From positions 29,609,003-29,673,002 of the forward strand of contig OY829657.1 in assembly GCA_963691815.1 (NCBI GenBank): DNA of 64,000 nucleotides, in the 5' to 3' direction. This document shows, piece by piece, positions 18,628-30,060 of the stretch (position 1 is the stretch's first letter; every line of letters begins with the position of its first letter). A program made the position numbers and the translations under genes. The notes below the pieces were generated by a model. That model searched no databases. It saw only the letters and a program-made list of their open reading frames with translations, and had not been told where the DNA came from. Source of the stretch: Echiichthys vipera (Eukaryota > Chordata > Actinopteri > Perciformes > Trachinidae).

Positions 18628-21600
18628 ATTGAGTTTCAAGCCTGATGCTAGTGAGAACTGTTTCACTAGATCAATAGCTTTGACCAACTGTTCTTTATCT
18701 TTCAGGAAAAGAGTTGTGTCGTCAGTTGAGAAATTCTTATTTCTCTATTAAATATAGAGATGCCTTTGAAATCTGTATCATGTACTATATTTAATGACAG
18801 TAATTCAACAACTAAAATAAATAGAAAAGGTGAAATTGGACATCCTTGCCTAACACCGCGATTTATATCAAATCTATGAGAGGTGCTGTGGTTGATGATC
18901 ACTGAGCTATCAATTCCTTTATAAAACATTTCGATAGTATCTATAAATCTATAATAATATCTACAAATATAAATTTGTTTCCAAAACCAAACAATTTAAG
19001 ACATTTTGTAAGAAACTTATGTTCAATGGTGTCGAAAGCTTTGTAAAAGTCTAGAAAGAGAATGAACGCTTCTGAGTGTACTGAATCTGCATAGTCTAAT
19101 AAATCCAAAATAAAATATATATATATATATAAAATAATAAATCTGATTTTATTACTTATGTGTCTATCTTTAATGAAACCTGATTGTGTTTCGGCAACAA
19201 TATGAGGTAGACCCATTTTTAATCTAGTTGCGTAAACTGATGCTAGAATTTTGTAATCAATTGTAAGGAGAGTGCTAGGTCTCCAGTTTTCTATCAATAA
19301 GTTGTCTTTATCTGGTTTGGGAATTAGCGATATAACGCCTTGTTTCATAGTTGTAATCATCTCTCCCCGACTCACACATTCACAATACATACAGAATAAA
19401 GGTTCCTGAATTATGTCCCAAAAATGAATATACAATTCAACTGAAAGCCCATCTATACCTGGGGATTTACCACTTTTCATTGAGAACAGAGCAGTCTTGT
19501 TTTCCCTCTGGTCAGGCCAGAGTCACAAGTTTTTTCCAAGTCCTTATCAATTGTCACTATGTGTTTTTTAACCTTACCAATAAACATTTCACAAGAGGGA
19601 TTGTTGAATTCTGATTTGTACAAGTTGCTATAAAAGGAGAAAACAGAATCAGAAATTAATTTTTGATCCATACATTTACTACCATTAATATTAAGCATAC
19701 TTAGTGATTTTCTTTGACTGTTTCTCTTCTCCAAAGCAAAAAAATAGCTGGAGTTTGTTTCCCCCTCCTCCAACCACTTGGCTCTAGATCTCACAAATGC
19801 ACCTTTGGCTAACTCAATGTAAACCTGATCGATTTTTAACTGTATCTCCTTTACTTCCAATTCTGCTCAGCAATTCAGCTTCTGTTTTATCTTTGAGGGC
19901 TTTTAACTCTTTACTTCTTTTACAGCTATACTCCCTATCATAAACTTGAAGTATTCCCATTTTTGTGTATATTCGTTGTCAGCAATTCCATTAAAAATTT
20001 CATTGGATAGACCTTTTATACTATCATTAAAGCAATTGTCTTTAAGAAGGGCATTATTGAATTTCCAGTATCCTCGTAATTTAGACGTATTCTGTGAACC
20101 CCCTAACTTCAGAGTGATTTTCTTATGATCTGACAATGGAGAAAAAGAATGGGAGATATCTTTTTCATGCTGAAGCGCAGAGGAAGAGACCAAAAAAAGA
20201 TCAATCCTGGATCTAGATGAAAGGTTATTCTTGGACCATGTAAAATCCTGTATGTCTGGATTAAAAAAACACCATGTGTCGGTCAGGGAGAGATCTGAGC
20301 AAAGTTTCTGAAACAATATTGTTGTTCAGAGAAGATTGACACAGTTTTGGAGGGAATCTATCTATTGCATCATCAGGACACTCATTAAAGTCGCCACCTA
20401 AAATAACCAGAAATAAGATTTAGGATATTTGTGTGATAGATCATTTATCTTTGACGTTATCTGATTAAAGAGTATCTTATTAGATGAGTGCATATTATGC
20501 CCATAAATATTACATACTATGGAATTTGAATTATCATGCTTGAAAATTATGAGAATCCATCTACCATCATGTGAAGACACCACCTCTGAGATTTCCCCTT
20601 TAAATTTATGCAATAAAATAGAGACTCCAGCAGAGCGGTTAGTACCATGACTACAGTAAATCTTATTTCCCCACTGCCCTTTCCAGAATTGTACATCTGA
20701 CTCACTTGAATGTGTTTCTTGTAAAAATATTAAGTCAGCCCCACTATTTTTACAGAATAGAAAAGTGGCTTTTCTTTTCAACAGATTGCGTATACCTCTG
20801 ACATTCAATGATATAACAGTTAGAGAATTAAATTGAAAATCCATCCAAAATAAAAGGATAAATAATGAAGTAGCTCTCACAAGTAGATAACAAGAACTTT
20901 GAAGTGTGTTTTAGGTCCCTTAAACGAGGAAGTGATAGACAGTCAAAATAATTTGTGACTATACAAAAACATAGTATTGGTACCATACACCGTTAGTTTA
21001 AATTGAGTTAAACAATAACTATCAAGCACATTGGGTTAAACCCAGAATATTGCAGATCAAACAGAACACATTTTCTTTCCGTTTGTAATGGTGCATTTTA
21101 TAAATTGAATATGATGAATATTTCATTGCTCAAAAATACTGTTGCTCTAATAATTAAGCAACTTGCAATACAAGTCATGAGAGAATAATGAATGAATATA
21201 AAGAGAAACCAGAAAAAAGAATACATGAAATAATTTATCTTCTTTATCCCTTGGAACAACTAATATTTGTATAAGGGTGTGGGATTAATCCAAATAATGT
21301 GACTAATGGAGTATTTAACAACGATTTTTCCCCACAATACCAGCTGTCTGTTAATGTTAACAGTTTGGAGGCATAGCAATCCCCACCAGCTACCTCCAGA
21401 AGGTAGTAGTTCTTAGGTCTATGAGTATATGTATATTATATCCTCCCTGGAGATATGAACTGTTTGGAGACAGCTTTCTTCATCCGTCATCACCGAAAGG
21501 TAGTAGTTCAAAGTCAATAAGCTTATGCATAGTTCTCTATAAGCACCCTGGAGACGTGCAGCGTGTAGGGATCTTACCACTATGTATGACTCTTCTCTGT

Positions 21601-21673
21601 AATTATCTAAGGAAACCGCTTCAATTAATGTCTAAATGGTCAATCTTCTTCCCCTCTATCAGAGCATAGGGTC

Positions 21674-22540
21674 CTAGAAAGGACGCTTTTTCCCTTCCTT
21701 CCTTGCCTTTTCTACAAGGGGCCAGAGTTTTTCTCTAGCCACTCGATCCTCCGGGGAAAGTGCCTCGGTGAGACGCAGCCTGTTGTCCCGCAGAAACTTG
21801 CAGCCCTTGGCACTCTTCCAAACAGCATCACGGATACGTCCCAGCGCGAAGAGGATGATTAGAGACCGGCGGGAGCCGTCCTTTCTCCTCTGACCAAGGC
21901 GATGCACATTGTCGACACCCTCCTGTAGATATTCATGAAGCCCAGGGGCAACTTTTCCAAGGATGTTAATCACCACTGCTCTCACGTCTTCATTTGTCTG
22001 CTTTCTTACTCCGTGTAGTTTCAGTGTCCATCTGTAACTATAGCGCTTGTTTTCAGCAACACCTGCCCTAAGAATCCGGTTCTCTTTTTTCAGTTGTTCC
22101 ATTTCTAGCTCTGTTTTCTTCAAAATTTCTTTGTGGCAATTAATATCCACCACAAGTTGTTCAACTGTAGAAGAGAGTTTTTCAATGTGTTGAGACATTG
22201 CCTCTGTAGTGAGTTCAATCACTGAAATCTTACGGAAAGTCTCGTCATGTTTACTGGAGAGCTCTTGGATAGCTGCCAAAATGTCCGCATTTTTTTGGGT
22301 ATTATAGGTTTGGTCTGAAAGTGTGTCCATTGTATCTTCGGCAGTATTTTCTATCTTTCTCTCATCAGGTGCATTCACTTCTCCTGACATTTTAGAGTCA
22401 CTCACGTTAGCGTTGGAAGTCATCTTCTTTCTGTCTCTGACGTTAACGTTCGTTGGTCCTAACCAGCTTGTATTCAGACTTTTACCATCTCGGTTTACCC
22501 TCTTTTTTAAATTTCCATGGAATAATAGTCCTGGTACCAA
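21674..22540 (-). CDS. L1 ORF1 RNA-binding protein
   Basis: Intact 288-codon frame. Residues ~85-165 (ILAAIQELSSKHDETFRKIS to EMEQLKKENRILR) are heptad-rich and should form the trimerising coiled coil. Residues ~168-235 (YSYRWTLKLHGVRKQTNEDV, VDNVHRLGQRRKDGSRRSLI) match the RRM and start of the C-terminal domain of L1 ORF1p. The end LRLTEALSPEDRVAREKLW is the usual Transposase_22 terminus. It binds L1 RNA as a chaperone. The first in-frame ATG (22540) may be slightly upstream of the natural start; MTSNANVSDSKM is an alternative. It is the only long transposon ORF here without a visible break. Confidence 0.8.
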   Translation of the reverse strand: MVPGLLFHGNLKKRVNRDGKSLNTSWLGPTNVNVRDRKKMTSNANVSDSKMSGEVNAPDERKIENTAEDTMDTLSDQTYNTQKNADILAAIQELSSKHDETFRKISVIELTTEAMSQHIEKLSSTVEQLVVDINCHKEILKKTELEMEQLKKENRILRAGVAENKRYSYRWTLKLHGVRKQTNEDVRAVVINILGKVAPGLHEYLQEGVDNVHRLGQRRKDGSRRSLIILFALGRIRDAVWKSAKGCKFLRDNRLRLTEALSPEDRVAREKLWPLVEKARKEGKKRPF

Positions 22541-22702
22541 AGCATTCCTGTACTTAAGTCACTTTTTCATCATTACAACTTTAAAACTATTTCATATTCT
22601 GTCTGCCTAATCACAAAGCATCAAATTGTTTGACGGAGAAACTTTGCACCCCGCGTCCTACACCTCCGCCATCTTGGCCCATTCCAGGTATGGAGAGGAG
22701 TT

Positions 22703-23378
22703 ACAGAGGAGTTACGGAGAAGAGTGACCCTGAGGACCTCGAGGAGAGATGATTACCGTGTTTCCTTTCTTTTGTGCGATTACGTTTGTTTATGTTTTGT
22801 CTGCGTGCTACATGTTACAAATGAACCGTCGAAGGGAGTCTGAACGTAACTGAGTGTCGGACCGCTGGGAGCGAGCTGACCAAGTGACGGGCATTGAAGG
22901 AGGCCGACAACAAAGCAGGTAAATGGTAAATGGACTTGTACTTATATAGTGCCTTTCTAGTCATCTGACTACTCAAGGCGCTTCACAGTGTATGTCACAT
23001 TCACCCATTCACACAGACATTCACACTGATAGCAGTGGACATCTACAGAGCATCTAATCTAATGTAACCATTCACACCACATTTACACACCCATGCGCAG
23101 CACGGGGAGCAATTCAGGGTTCAGTGTCTTGCCCAAGGACACTGTCGACATGTCGACCGGGGGGAGATGGGGATCGAACCACCAATCTCTCGAACAGAGG
23201 ACGACCCACACTGCCACCAAGCCACAGCCGCCCAAACTCACTTCACCCCCTAGCCTGGCAGCCGAAACGTTCCCCTTTGAAATGTATGAACGGGCAGCCA
23301 AACCTCGGAAGCCCTAGACGCGGGTGTATGCCTATTTGGAAGTAGTAAAATACCCGGGGTTCTGTTGGCCGTGTCATA
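22703..23378 (+). repeat. 5' LTR of Gmr1-like element (rest of split LTR)
   Basis: Continues the first 129 bp at 15360-15488 after the L1. It matches the 3' LTR at 28407-28856 (for example GTGACCCTGAGGACCTCGAG, CCTCGGAAGCCCTAGACGCG). A SINE at 22921-23231 splits it again. Right after its end, TGGGTGGCTCGTCCGCGA (23383-23400) is in place for a tRNA primer-binding site. The leader to 23928 has no other gene. Confidence 0.8.
22921..23231 (-). mobile_element. tRNA-derived SINE, minus strand
   Basis: Absent from the 3' LTR, where GAAGCAGGT runs straight into the downstream sequence. On the minus strand it starts GGCGGCTGTGGCTTGGTGG (A-box-like), then GGTTCGATCCCC-like B box (GATCGAACC on the plus strand at 23171), a conserved body (GTGTCCTTGGGCAAGACACT) and an end CTATATAAGTACAAGTCCAT. 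A diverged plus-strand copy lies at 61762-62011. Confidence 0.75.
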
Positions 23379-23928
23379 TAAATGGGTGGCTCGTCCGCGA
23401 TTTGAATGACACTGTGGGCAATTGTTTGTAGCATTAGCAAGTAGCCCGCTACTAAGGCCTACGGTAGCGTTGCTGACGTTATCTGTATTTTACCGTAGTT
23501 TCATCAAGTATAGTCTTAAACTCTGTCTGTGACTGGGAAAGACACCGGAGTTGATATTTTAGCTCATTAAAAAGTGTGTGCAGCCAAGTATAAATAGAGG
23601 TGTGTAGGCCTACAGCTTATGGGTGGACAAGCCGCTCAGTTTAGTAGGCCTACCACCGCAGACAGAGTTGAAGGGAGATACAGTTAAAATAAATAAATAA
23701 ATAAAAAAAAATACAGCTTAATAAAATAAAAGAGAGTTTAGATCAATAAAATGTACATCTGTACAGCTTGAATATAGGGACAATGACTTCAGGGATTTTC
23801 GGCTATTCTGTTTCTGACGAGTAGGCAGGGGAACGGATGTTGTGTATGCGGTTGTTGGTGAGGTCGATAGCTGTAAATTAGTGCTGTGAGAAGCAATAGT
23901 TTTCTTAAGCAGCATAGCAGTAGGTGCA

Positions 23929-25060
23929 ATGGCGAATGAGGCAGTTCCTGTGGTGGTCAGTGGGCTGACCAGGAAGCAATTTAGGAGGCTGAAGAAGAAT
24001 GAGCTTATTGCTATGGCTGAGGAAGAAGAAGTTTTGCTAGAAAAGGACCTAACCAAGCCAACAATAGCAGCCTGTTTCATTGATGTCCTACAGTTAGAGG
24101 AAATGTGGTCACAGCAGGATAGAGAAAAGGAAATCCAACAATGCCAGAAGGAAAAGGAACTTGAACGACAAGAAAGGGAAAACCAGCGCCGTGAGAAGGA
24201 AAAGGATAGGGCCCACCAGGAGAAGTTGGAAAGGTTGGAGGTTGAGAAAGCTTCTGCGATGGGATATAGGGCTGAGCACAGGTTTGATATTAACCGAGCT
24301 CGCAGTTTCAGGCCAGTTTTTGATGAGAGCGCTGTTGACATTTTCTTTGAAATGTTTGAGAAGGTTTCTATAGAAAGTGATTGGCCCAAAGAAAAGTGGC
24401 CACTGTTACTTCAAAGCATGCTTACTGGTAAAGCTCAGAGAGCAGTGGCGGCTTTGGACGGCCGAGTAGGCCTGGAGTATGATGCTTTGAGAAAAGCTGT
24501 TTTGGAAGCGTATGGCAGTGTACCAGAGGCCTATAGGAAATTGTTCCCTGAGTTAAGACGGCAGCATGGTGAATCATACTTGGACCTGTGGCGGAGGCAA
24601 GAGGTTGCATTTGATCGCTTGGCTAATTCTTGTAATGCCTTTAATTACCAGCAATTAAGAGATCTACTACTACTTGACTAGTTTAAAGTCAGTGTCCCCA
24701 GGGAAATGGAGGTCTATCTCAATGAACGTGAGGTGCCCAATCCACGGCGGGCAGCAGAGTTGGCCGATGGTTATGAGGTGGCCCATGGTAATAAAACTGG
24801 TGGATTGATAAGGAGACCCTAAGAAGTCAGCAGGGAGGAGAATACCGACAGAGGTCAGGTGATAGAGGAGTATGGCGCCCCCCAGTGGCTGAGAGGAACC
24901 CTCCCTTTCATTCACGTCAGCTCTGGCAGGCAGGTTCACACCTACCATTGGGTCGAAATCCCTCTCCCACAACGGAACTTCGGTGCTACTGGTGTCACAA
25001 ACGGGGCCATAAGAGGAATCGGTTTCCAAACTTTAATGACTGACGGGGTCCAGCTAAGCC
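23929..25060 (+). pseudogene. Gmr1-like gag
   Basis: Frame from the ATG at 23929 to a stop at 24679-24681: GLTRKQFRRLKKNELIAMAE, a long charged coiled-coil region (EKEIQQCQKEKELERQERE), then FDESAVDIFFEMFEKVSIES and WPLLLQSMLTGKAQRAVAAL, a SCAN-like capsid fold, and RQHGESYLDLWRRQEVAFDR. After the stop, homology continues (PREMEVYLNEREVPNPRRAA) to a zinc knuckle CYWCHKRGHKRNRF at about 24990, where the last Cys is replaced by Phe. It would form the capsid and bind RNA. The stop, knuckle loss and later frameshifts disable it. Confidence 0.75.
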
Positions 25061-25074
25061 AGTGGGGTTAGTGT

Positions 25075-27184
25075 CGGTTGGCAGGACCTTTAGGGTTATG
25101 AGGGTTTCATCTCAAAAGAGGCTGTTTCTGAGTCAGCGGGAAGCTTACGGGTGCCAGTCACCATACCTAGGGACACTGGAGCCAAACAAACATTGCTGAA
25201 AAAAGGTGCGGTGGAACTGCCGAGTTCCACCTTCACTGGGCAGTTTGCTTTACTGCGGGGGATTGGAGGCGGATATGAGACTGTGCCTCTTCACCGCATT
25301 TACTCAAGATCAGAGCTGATGTCAGGTTATGTGAATGTAGCAGAGGTGAAGACCCTCCCCTTTAATGAAATAAATCTTGTTATGGGTAATGATTTAGCTG
25401 GGAGTAAGGTGATTCCAGACGCATCTGAGCAGCCATGCGACTTACCTGAGCTAAGTCAACTGGAAATGGACTATCCTGAGGTCTTTCCAGCATGTGTGGT
25501 CACCCGTGCGCAGCTGAAGAAAGGGGCACAGAAGCATGATGAGGCCCTTGTGCCTGCAGAAATGGAAGGCCAGAAGGACCTCTCCATCATCCTGGCAGAC
25601 TCCATCTTCATTCAGTCTGAAGAGGCCCAGGGGCAAGAGAAGATGGTGACTGAGGGGTTGGAGAGAGTGAAAGAACTTAATGAGAGCATAAAGTTGGTAG
25701 TTGATCCAGTGGTGGACAGCCAAGACCAGGGGATGAGAAGGGCCCCTATCGGACCGGAGTCGCTGCCCCTAAACCGCCAGGCACTGGTAGAAGAACAGCA
25801 GAAAGATCGGTCACTGAACTATGCTTTGAAGATGGCAACCTGTGTTAGGGAGGCCAGGGAGGTGCCTATAGGTTATTTTGTTAAGGACAACATTCTGTTT
25901 CGGAAGTGGTGGCCGTCCGCACGACCTGCAAATGACGACTGGGCAGTATATGAACAGGTAGTACTGCCTTTGAGGTACCGTCAGGAGGTGATGCATCTGG
26001 CCCATGATTCCTCCTTTGGTGGTCATTTGGGCATGAAAAAGACCTTGGAACGAATCAATCGACACTTTTATTGGCCCAGCATCAGAAAAGATGTGCAGCG
26101 GTTTTGTCGCTCCTGTCATGTGTGCCAGGTGGTAGGTAAACCTGGAAAAGCTTCACCTGTTGCACCATTGCAGCCATTGCCTGTTGAGCAGGAGCCCTTT
26201 GCTCACATTATGATTGATTGTGTAGGGCCTTTGCCTAAATCAAAACGAGGCAATGAGTACCTTCTTACCATAATGGATGTGGCCACAAGGTATCTGGAGG
26301 CTATCCCACTGAGAAGTATCAGAGCAAAGATAATAGTGGACCATTTGGTTTCTCTTGGGCGGGTCTGCCACTTACTATTCAGTCGGATAGAGGCTCTAAT
26401 TTCACTTCTAAACTTTATCAGCAGGTCATGTCAGAGTTAAACATAGCACCAAAGTATTCATCTGCGTACCATCCACAGTCACAGGGAGCTATAGAACGGT
26501 TTCACAGCACGCTCAAGAGCATGATAAGGACATTTGTCGTAGCGCAGCCTAAGGAATGGGATGAGGCTATACTGTTCTTATTATTTGCTGTTCGTGATGC
26601 GCCAACTGAGTCTCTGGGTTTCAGCCGTTTTGAACTTATTTTTGTTCATGAGGTAAGGGGCCCGTTGCATCTGTTTAAGGAACAGGTAATTGAGCCAGTA
26701 TCACCAGGAGATGTCTTGCAATATGTAATGTCCTTTAGAAACAGGCTCCAGTCAGCCTGTGAGGTCGCAGGAAAGAACTTGGTAAGGGCCAAGGCCCTCA
26801 TGAAGGCCAGGTATGATAAAAAGGCTGTAAGGCGCACTTTTGATCCAGGTGACCTTGTGTTAGTGTTGGTCCAAGGGGGCACGTGATCAGTTGGGACCTG
26901 GTTTTGCTGGTCCATACAGAGTGTTGAGGAAGGAAGGTGACCTGAATTACATCTTAAGCGCTCCTGACAGGAGGTGTAAAACCAGACTTTGTCACATCAA
27001 TGCATTAAAGGCATTTGAGGGTCGGGAAGTAGCGGTTGGTTGTGCAGTGCCAACACTGATAGAGAAGGGAGGGTCAAGTGCTGGTGGCAACGAGATGACC
27101 TCTCCTCCAGATATTGTGAGTGCCAGGTTTTTCAACACCCAGGCTCGGGCTGTGCTTGAGGAAAACTTGCAGCATTTGACATAA
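25075..27184 (+). pseudogene. Gmr1-like protease and integrase
   Basis: Retropepsin: PRDTGAKQTLLKKGAVELP with catalytic DTG, and NLVMGNDLAG as the flap-distal motif. Integrase follows: zinc-binding H..H..C..C in LAHDSSFGGHLGMKKTLERI and RFCRSCHVCQ; catalytic core MIDCVGPLPKSKRGNEYLL, then a frameshift at about 26360, QSDRGSNFTSKLYQQVM and YHPQSQGAIERFHSTLKSM, so D, D and E are all still visible. A second frameshift at about 26880 precedes the GPY/F module (GPGFAGPYRVLRKEGDLNYI). Integrase lies upstream of RT, the diagnostic order. Confidence 0.85.
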
Positions 27185-27199
27185 GCTCAGAGGCAGGAT

Positions 27200-28406
27200 G
27201 TGTGTCATTTGGTTGATTCTTATCCTGTGCTATGCAGAGACGTGCCAGGAAGAACTAATAGGGCGGTGCATGATGTCGACGTTGGCGATGCCATCCCTAT
27301 AAAACAGCACCCATACCGTTATCCCCCACATAGAAAGGAAACTGTCCAAGAGGAGGTTGAATATATGTTGCAGATTGGGGTCATTGAGTCCTCTGACAGT
27401 GCCTGGAGTTCACCAGTGGTGTTGGCAGCACAGGAAGGGAAGGCAGACAGGTTTTATGTAGATTACAGAAAGCTTAACAGTGTGACCAGAGCTGACACTT
27501 TCCCTATTCCTCGTCTTGAGGACTGTATTGATCAGGTTGGTCAGGCCAGGTATGTGACCAAGGTGGATCTCCTGAAGAGTTATTTTAAAGTGCCCTTAAC
27601 AGAGCGGGCAAGTGAGATGTCAGCTTTTTTTACTCACAATGGTCTGTACAGATTTAGGGTTATGCCGTTCGGTATGAAAAATGCACCAGCCTCTTTTCAG
27701 CGCTTAATGAATTCTGTCCTATATTGATGATGTGGTTACCTTTAGTGAAACCTGGAAGGAACATATGGAGCAGGTAAGGGAGCTGTTTGAAACTTTCAGG
27801 CGGGCTGGGCTGGTGGTAAATTTGGCCAAGGGTGAGTTTGGCAAGGGTAAAGTGACTTACCTTGGACATCAGGTTGGTTATGGAGCAGTGCTTCCAAGAA
27901 TGGAGAAAGTCCAAGCAATTGTAGATTTTCCTGTCCCACGCACCCGCACACAGCTAATGCGACTCTTGGGGATGTGGGGTTTCTATCTTCGGTTTGTGCC
28001 GAATTTTGCCACCGTTACAGCCCCTTTGACAAACCTCTTGAGGAAGAGTGTGAGGTGGGTCTGGTCAGAGAGCTGTCAGGAAGCGCTCACCAAGATCAAA
28101 GCCATGTTATCTAGTCCCCCAGTGCTCCGAGCTCCAGATTTCCGTCTGCCATTTCTGCTCGCCGTTGATGCTTGTGACGTCGGTGTATGGCTGTTCTGCT
28201 CCAAGTAGGGGAGGATGGTTGTGAAAAACCAGTGGCCTACTTCTCCAAAAAGCCTAACAAACAGCAGCAAGCATATTCAACCATTGAGAAGGAGGCCCTG
28301 GCATTGGTTCTGGCAGTGAAACATTTTGAGATCTATGTTGTCAGCAGTGAGAAGGTTGTGGTGTACTCCGACCACAACCCTGTGGTGTTTCTGGCTAAAT
28401 TTTTAC
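27200..28406 (+). pseudogene. Gmr1-like reverse transcriptase and truncated RNase H
   Basis: RT: IKQHPYRYPPHRKETVQEEV, IGVIESSDSAWSSPVVLAAQ, FYVDYRKLNSVTRADTFPIP, TKVDLLKSYFKVPLTERA and RFRVMPFGMKNAPASFQRLM. A small deletion with a frame change precedes YIDDVVTFSETWKEHMEQVR (YIDD at about 27723). RNase H begins LLAVDACDVGV, shifts frame at about 28185, continues EKPVAYFSKKPNKQQQAYST, IEKEALALVLAVKHFEIY and YSDHNPVVFLAKF, and is cut there: sequence jumps into the 3' LTR at 28407. The last RNase H Asp region and the polypurine tract are deleted. Confidence 0.85.
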
Positions 28407-28856
28407 CTAGTTCCACCCGGCCTGAGTGATTAATAGGGCGTTGGAGGACAGGTGTTGAGAGGAGTTACAGAGGAGTTACAGAAGAGTTACGGAGAGTTAC
28501 GGAGAAGAGTGACCCTGAGGACCTCGAGGAGAGATAATTACTGTGTGTCCTTTCTTTTTTGCGATTACGTTCGTTTAAGTTTTGTCTGCATGCTACATGT
28601 TACACATGAACTGTCAAATGGAGTCCGAACGTAACTAAGTGTCGGACCGCTGGGAGCGAGCTGACCAAGTGACGGGCGTTGAAGGAGGCCGACGACGAAG
28701 CAGGTGAGCCCACGCACACTTCACCCCCTAGCCTGGCAGCCGAAACGTTCCCCTTTGAAATGTATGAACGGGCAGCCAAGCCTCGGAAGCCCTAGACGCG
28801 AGTATATGCCTATTTGGAAGTAGTAAAATACCCGGGGTTGTGTTGGCCGTGTCATA
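28407..28856 (+). repeat. 3' LTR of Gmr1-like element, 5'-truncated
   Basis: Matches the 5' LTR from position 15426 onward (TACCTAGTTCCACCCGGCCT) to the common end GGCCGTGTCATA. The first ~66 bp are missing at the RNase H junction. It shows small copy-number changes of the GAGTTAC motif compared with the 5' LTR. Flanked on the right by ATAT (28857-28860). Confidence 0.85.
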
Positions 28857-28860
28857 ATAT

Positions 28861-29286
28861 CACTACGCAAGTTATTGATAATACATTCAAAGTCATTTTT
28901 TTGGGTGTCAAACCTGTAACAAGTAGGACAAATTTGTCCGCTACATATGCATGAAAAAAAACAAATGCTTAAAAATATTCAATAATGATAACAATATTCA
29001 ATAGGCAAGTCATTAAGTAATACATTGCCGTTCAGTAAAGTGTCAAACCTGTAAACAGTAGGACCATTTTGTCCGCTACATAGGCATGAAAAAAACTGAT
29101 TAAAAACATTCAATAATGATACAGATATCAATAGGCAAGTTATTTATATTACATTCAAAGTCATTTTTTTGGTAAAGTGTCAAACCTGTAAACAGGCAAG
29201 TCATTAAGTAATACATTGGCGTTCAGTAAGGTGTCGAACCGGTAAAACAGTAGGACCATTGTCCACTATACATAAAACTAATCACA
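28861..29286 (+). repeat. ~130-bp tandem repeat, right part
   Basis: Units begin AGGCAAGT at about 28866 (slightly changed), 28994, 29123 and 29191, each with AAACCTGTAA.CAGTAGGACCA and CGCTACATATGCATG-like text; the third is short. It continues the repeat interrupted at 15359. Confidence 0.85.
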
Positions 29287-29288
29287 TA

Positions 29289-29318
29289 GTGTGTGTGTGT
29301 GTGTGAGAGAGAGAGAGG
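29289..29318. repeat. (GT)n(GA)n microsatellite
   Basis: Short GT tract followed by a GA tract at the end of the tandem repeat. Confidence 0.9.
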
Positions 29319-29322
29319 ACAG

Positions 29323-30060
29323 AGGGAGAGAGAATAGCCCCATTCACACTATCATTTGGATGTGGCTTTAGTACTACAATTCCCACCTCCGTCTCAGTGT
29401 GAATCTCTCGAAGGTTGCGAGGGGCGCTGATACGCCTCTGGAGGTACTATCGGGGCAGTATTATTGGTGAACTGAACCAGTAGCCCCATTCACACAGGAG
29501 AAGACGCATGAACGCCGCAGCAGCGGTTCGACAATTCTCCGCCGATGGTGATTCACACAGAGCGAAGCATCTCCGCCTTAAAGACGGACCGCCTTGGATT
29601 CACACAGAAAGCCAGTGCTGGGGCTCCTAAAGAGTGCGTGATGGTACACGTCATGATGATGACGTTGGTGTGTCTTCAAGGTGTTTACCTGGTTTCCCGC
29701 CATCAATCTGACTCCCCCTCTCACAGGGACGGAGGCTGTTTTCTAGGGGAAAGTTAACTAAAGTCTGCGTCGGGAGGGCTGACCATCGCTGTGATTTACT
29801 TTCATCACAAACTTGGTGAGTACATTTTTTTGCTGGTGACAGACGCTGTTTTTTGGGCAGAAATGTGACGAAGAGTCAGTAGGATGGGCGGGAGGACGGA
29901 CGCTTCACCACATGTATCTGTGTTATTTTTTTTCCTCATAAATTGCCAAAGACAGTTATTGCAACTATATTACTTTTGTTCGGTCATGTTGCTTTGTGGG
30001 ACATTTCTCTTAATTAAAGGAGAACGCCAGAGAATATTTCCAAAGAGTTTGGAAATAAAA
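29323..30060. other. Unassigned; MITE-like fragments
   Basis: TAGCCCCATTCACAC occurs at about 29335 (slightly shorter) and at 29482, and ATTCACACAGA occurs twice more, so this may hold pieces of a non-autonomous DNA transposon whose partner end I cannot find. ACGTCATGATGATGACGTTG near 29648 is a CRE-like palindrome. No coding evidence. Confidence 0.35.

Larger units (their letters stand above)
15861..20880 (-). pseudogene. L1 ORF2: endonuclease and reverse transcriptase
   Basis: APE endonuclease at the N-terminus: SLTVISLNVRGIRNLLKRKA, LIFLQETHSSESDVQF, then DFTWSKNNLSSRSRIDLFLV and SPLSDHKKITLKL. RT: GKSPGIDGLSVELY, LIENWRPSTLLTIDYKILAS, GVRQGCPISPFLF and a DDTTLFL remnant of the FADD box at about 18710. 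After the Harbinger insertion the C-terminal half continues (VKYVGINI; SLFMNDATAKEINKLFLDF) to a Cys-rich end, LCVFCGHADETLIHLFFEC. Frameshifts occur at about 20395, 19900, 19480, 18935, 18720 and in the C-terminal third, so it is dead. Confidence 0.85.
15489..22684 (-). mobile_element. L1-type LINE, near full length
   Basis: Minus-strand L1 inserted in the Gmr1 5' LTR. The flanks CAGGTGTGGAGAGGAGTT (15471-15488) and CAGGTATGGAGAGGAGTT (22685-22702) are an 18-bp target-site duplication with one mismatch. The poly(A) tail appears as T-rich sequence from 15487. Order from the 5' end: short 5' UTR, ORF1 (21674-22540), a ~790-bp inter-ORF gap, then ORF2 (endonuclease, RT, Cys-rich end). A Harbinger element interrupts ORF2 at 17295-18627. 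Without it the L1 is about 5.9 kb, close to full length for the class. Confidence 0.9.
15360..28856 (+). mobile_element. Gmr1-like Ty3/gypsy element, with nested insertions
   Basis: LTR retrotransposon starting TGTCACCGCAC and ending TGTTGGCCGTGTCATA. ATAT is duplicated at 15356-15359 and 28857-28860, and joining the flanks rebuilds the ~130-bp tandem unit. Inside lie a gag-like frame, protease, integrase, then reverse transcriptase and RNase H. Integrase before RT is the Ty1/copia order; in gypsy elements it defines the Gmr1 group first described from cod. The 5' LTR is split by an L1 and a SINE, and the 3' LTR has lost its first ~66 bp together with the RNase H end. Several frameshifts make it non-autonomous. 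Confidence 0.85.

Noticed and set aside
23718..24389. 223-codon minus-strand frame opposite Gmr1 gag
   Set aside because: Ser/Phe-rich antisense of the Glu/Lys/Arg-rich coiled coil; no independent evidence.
25451..26119. Minus-strand frames opposite the Gmr1 integrase
   Set aside because: Shadows of the protease-integrase reading frame.
29323..29760. Complete MITE with ATTCACAC ends
   Set aside because: Only one terminus type repeats; no inverted partner or target duplication could be found.
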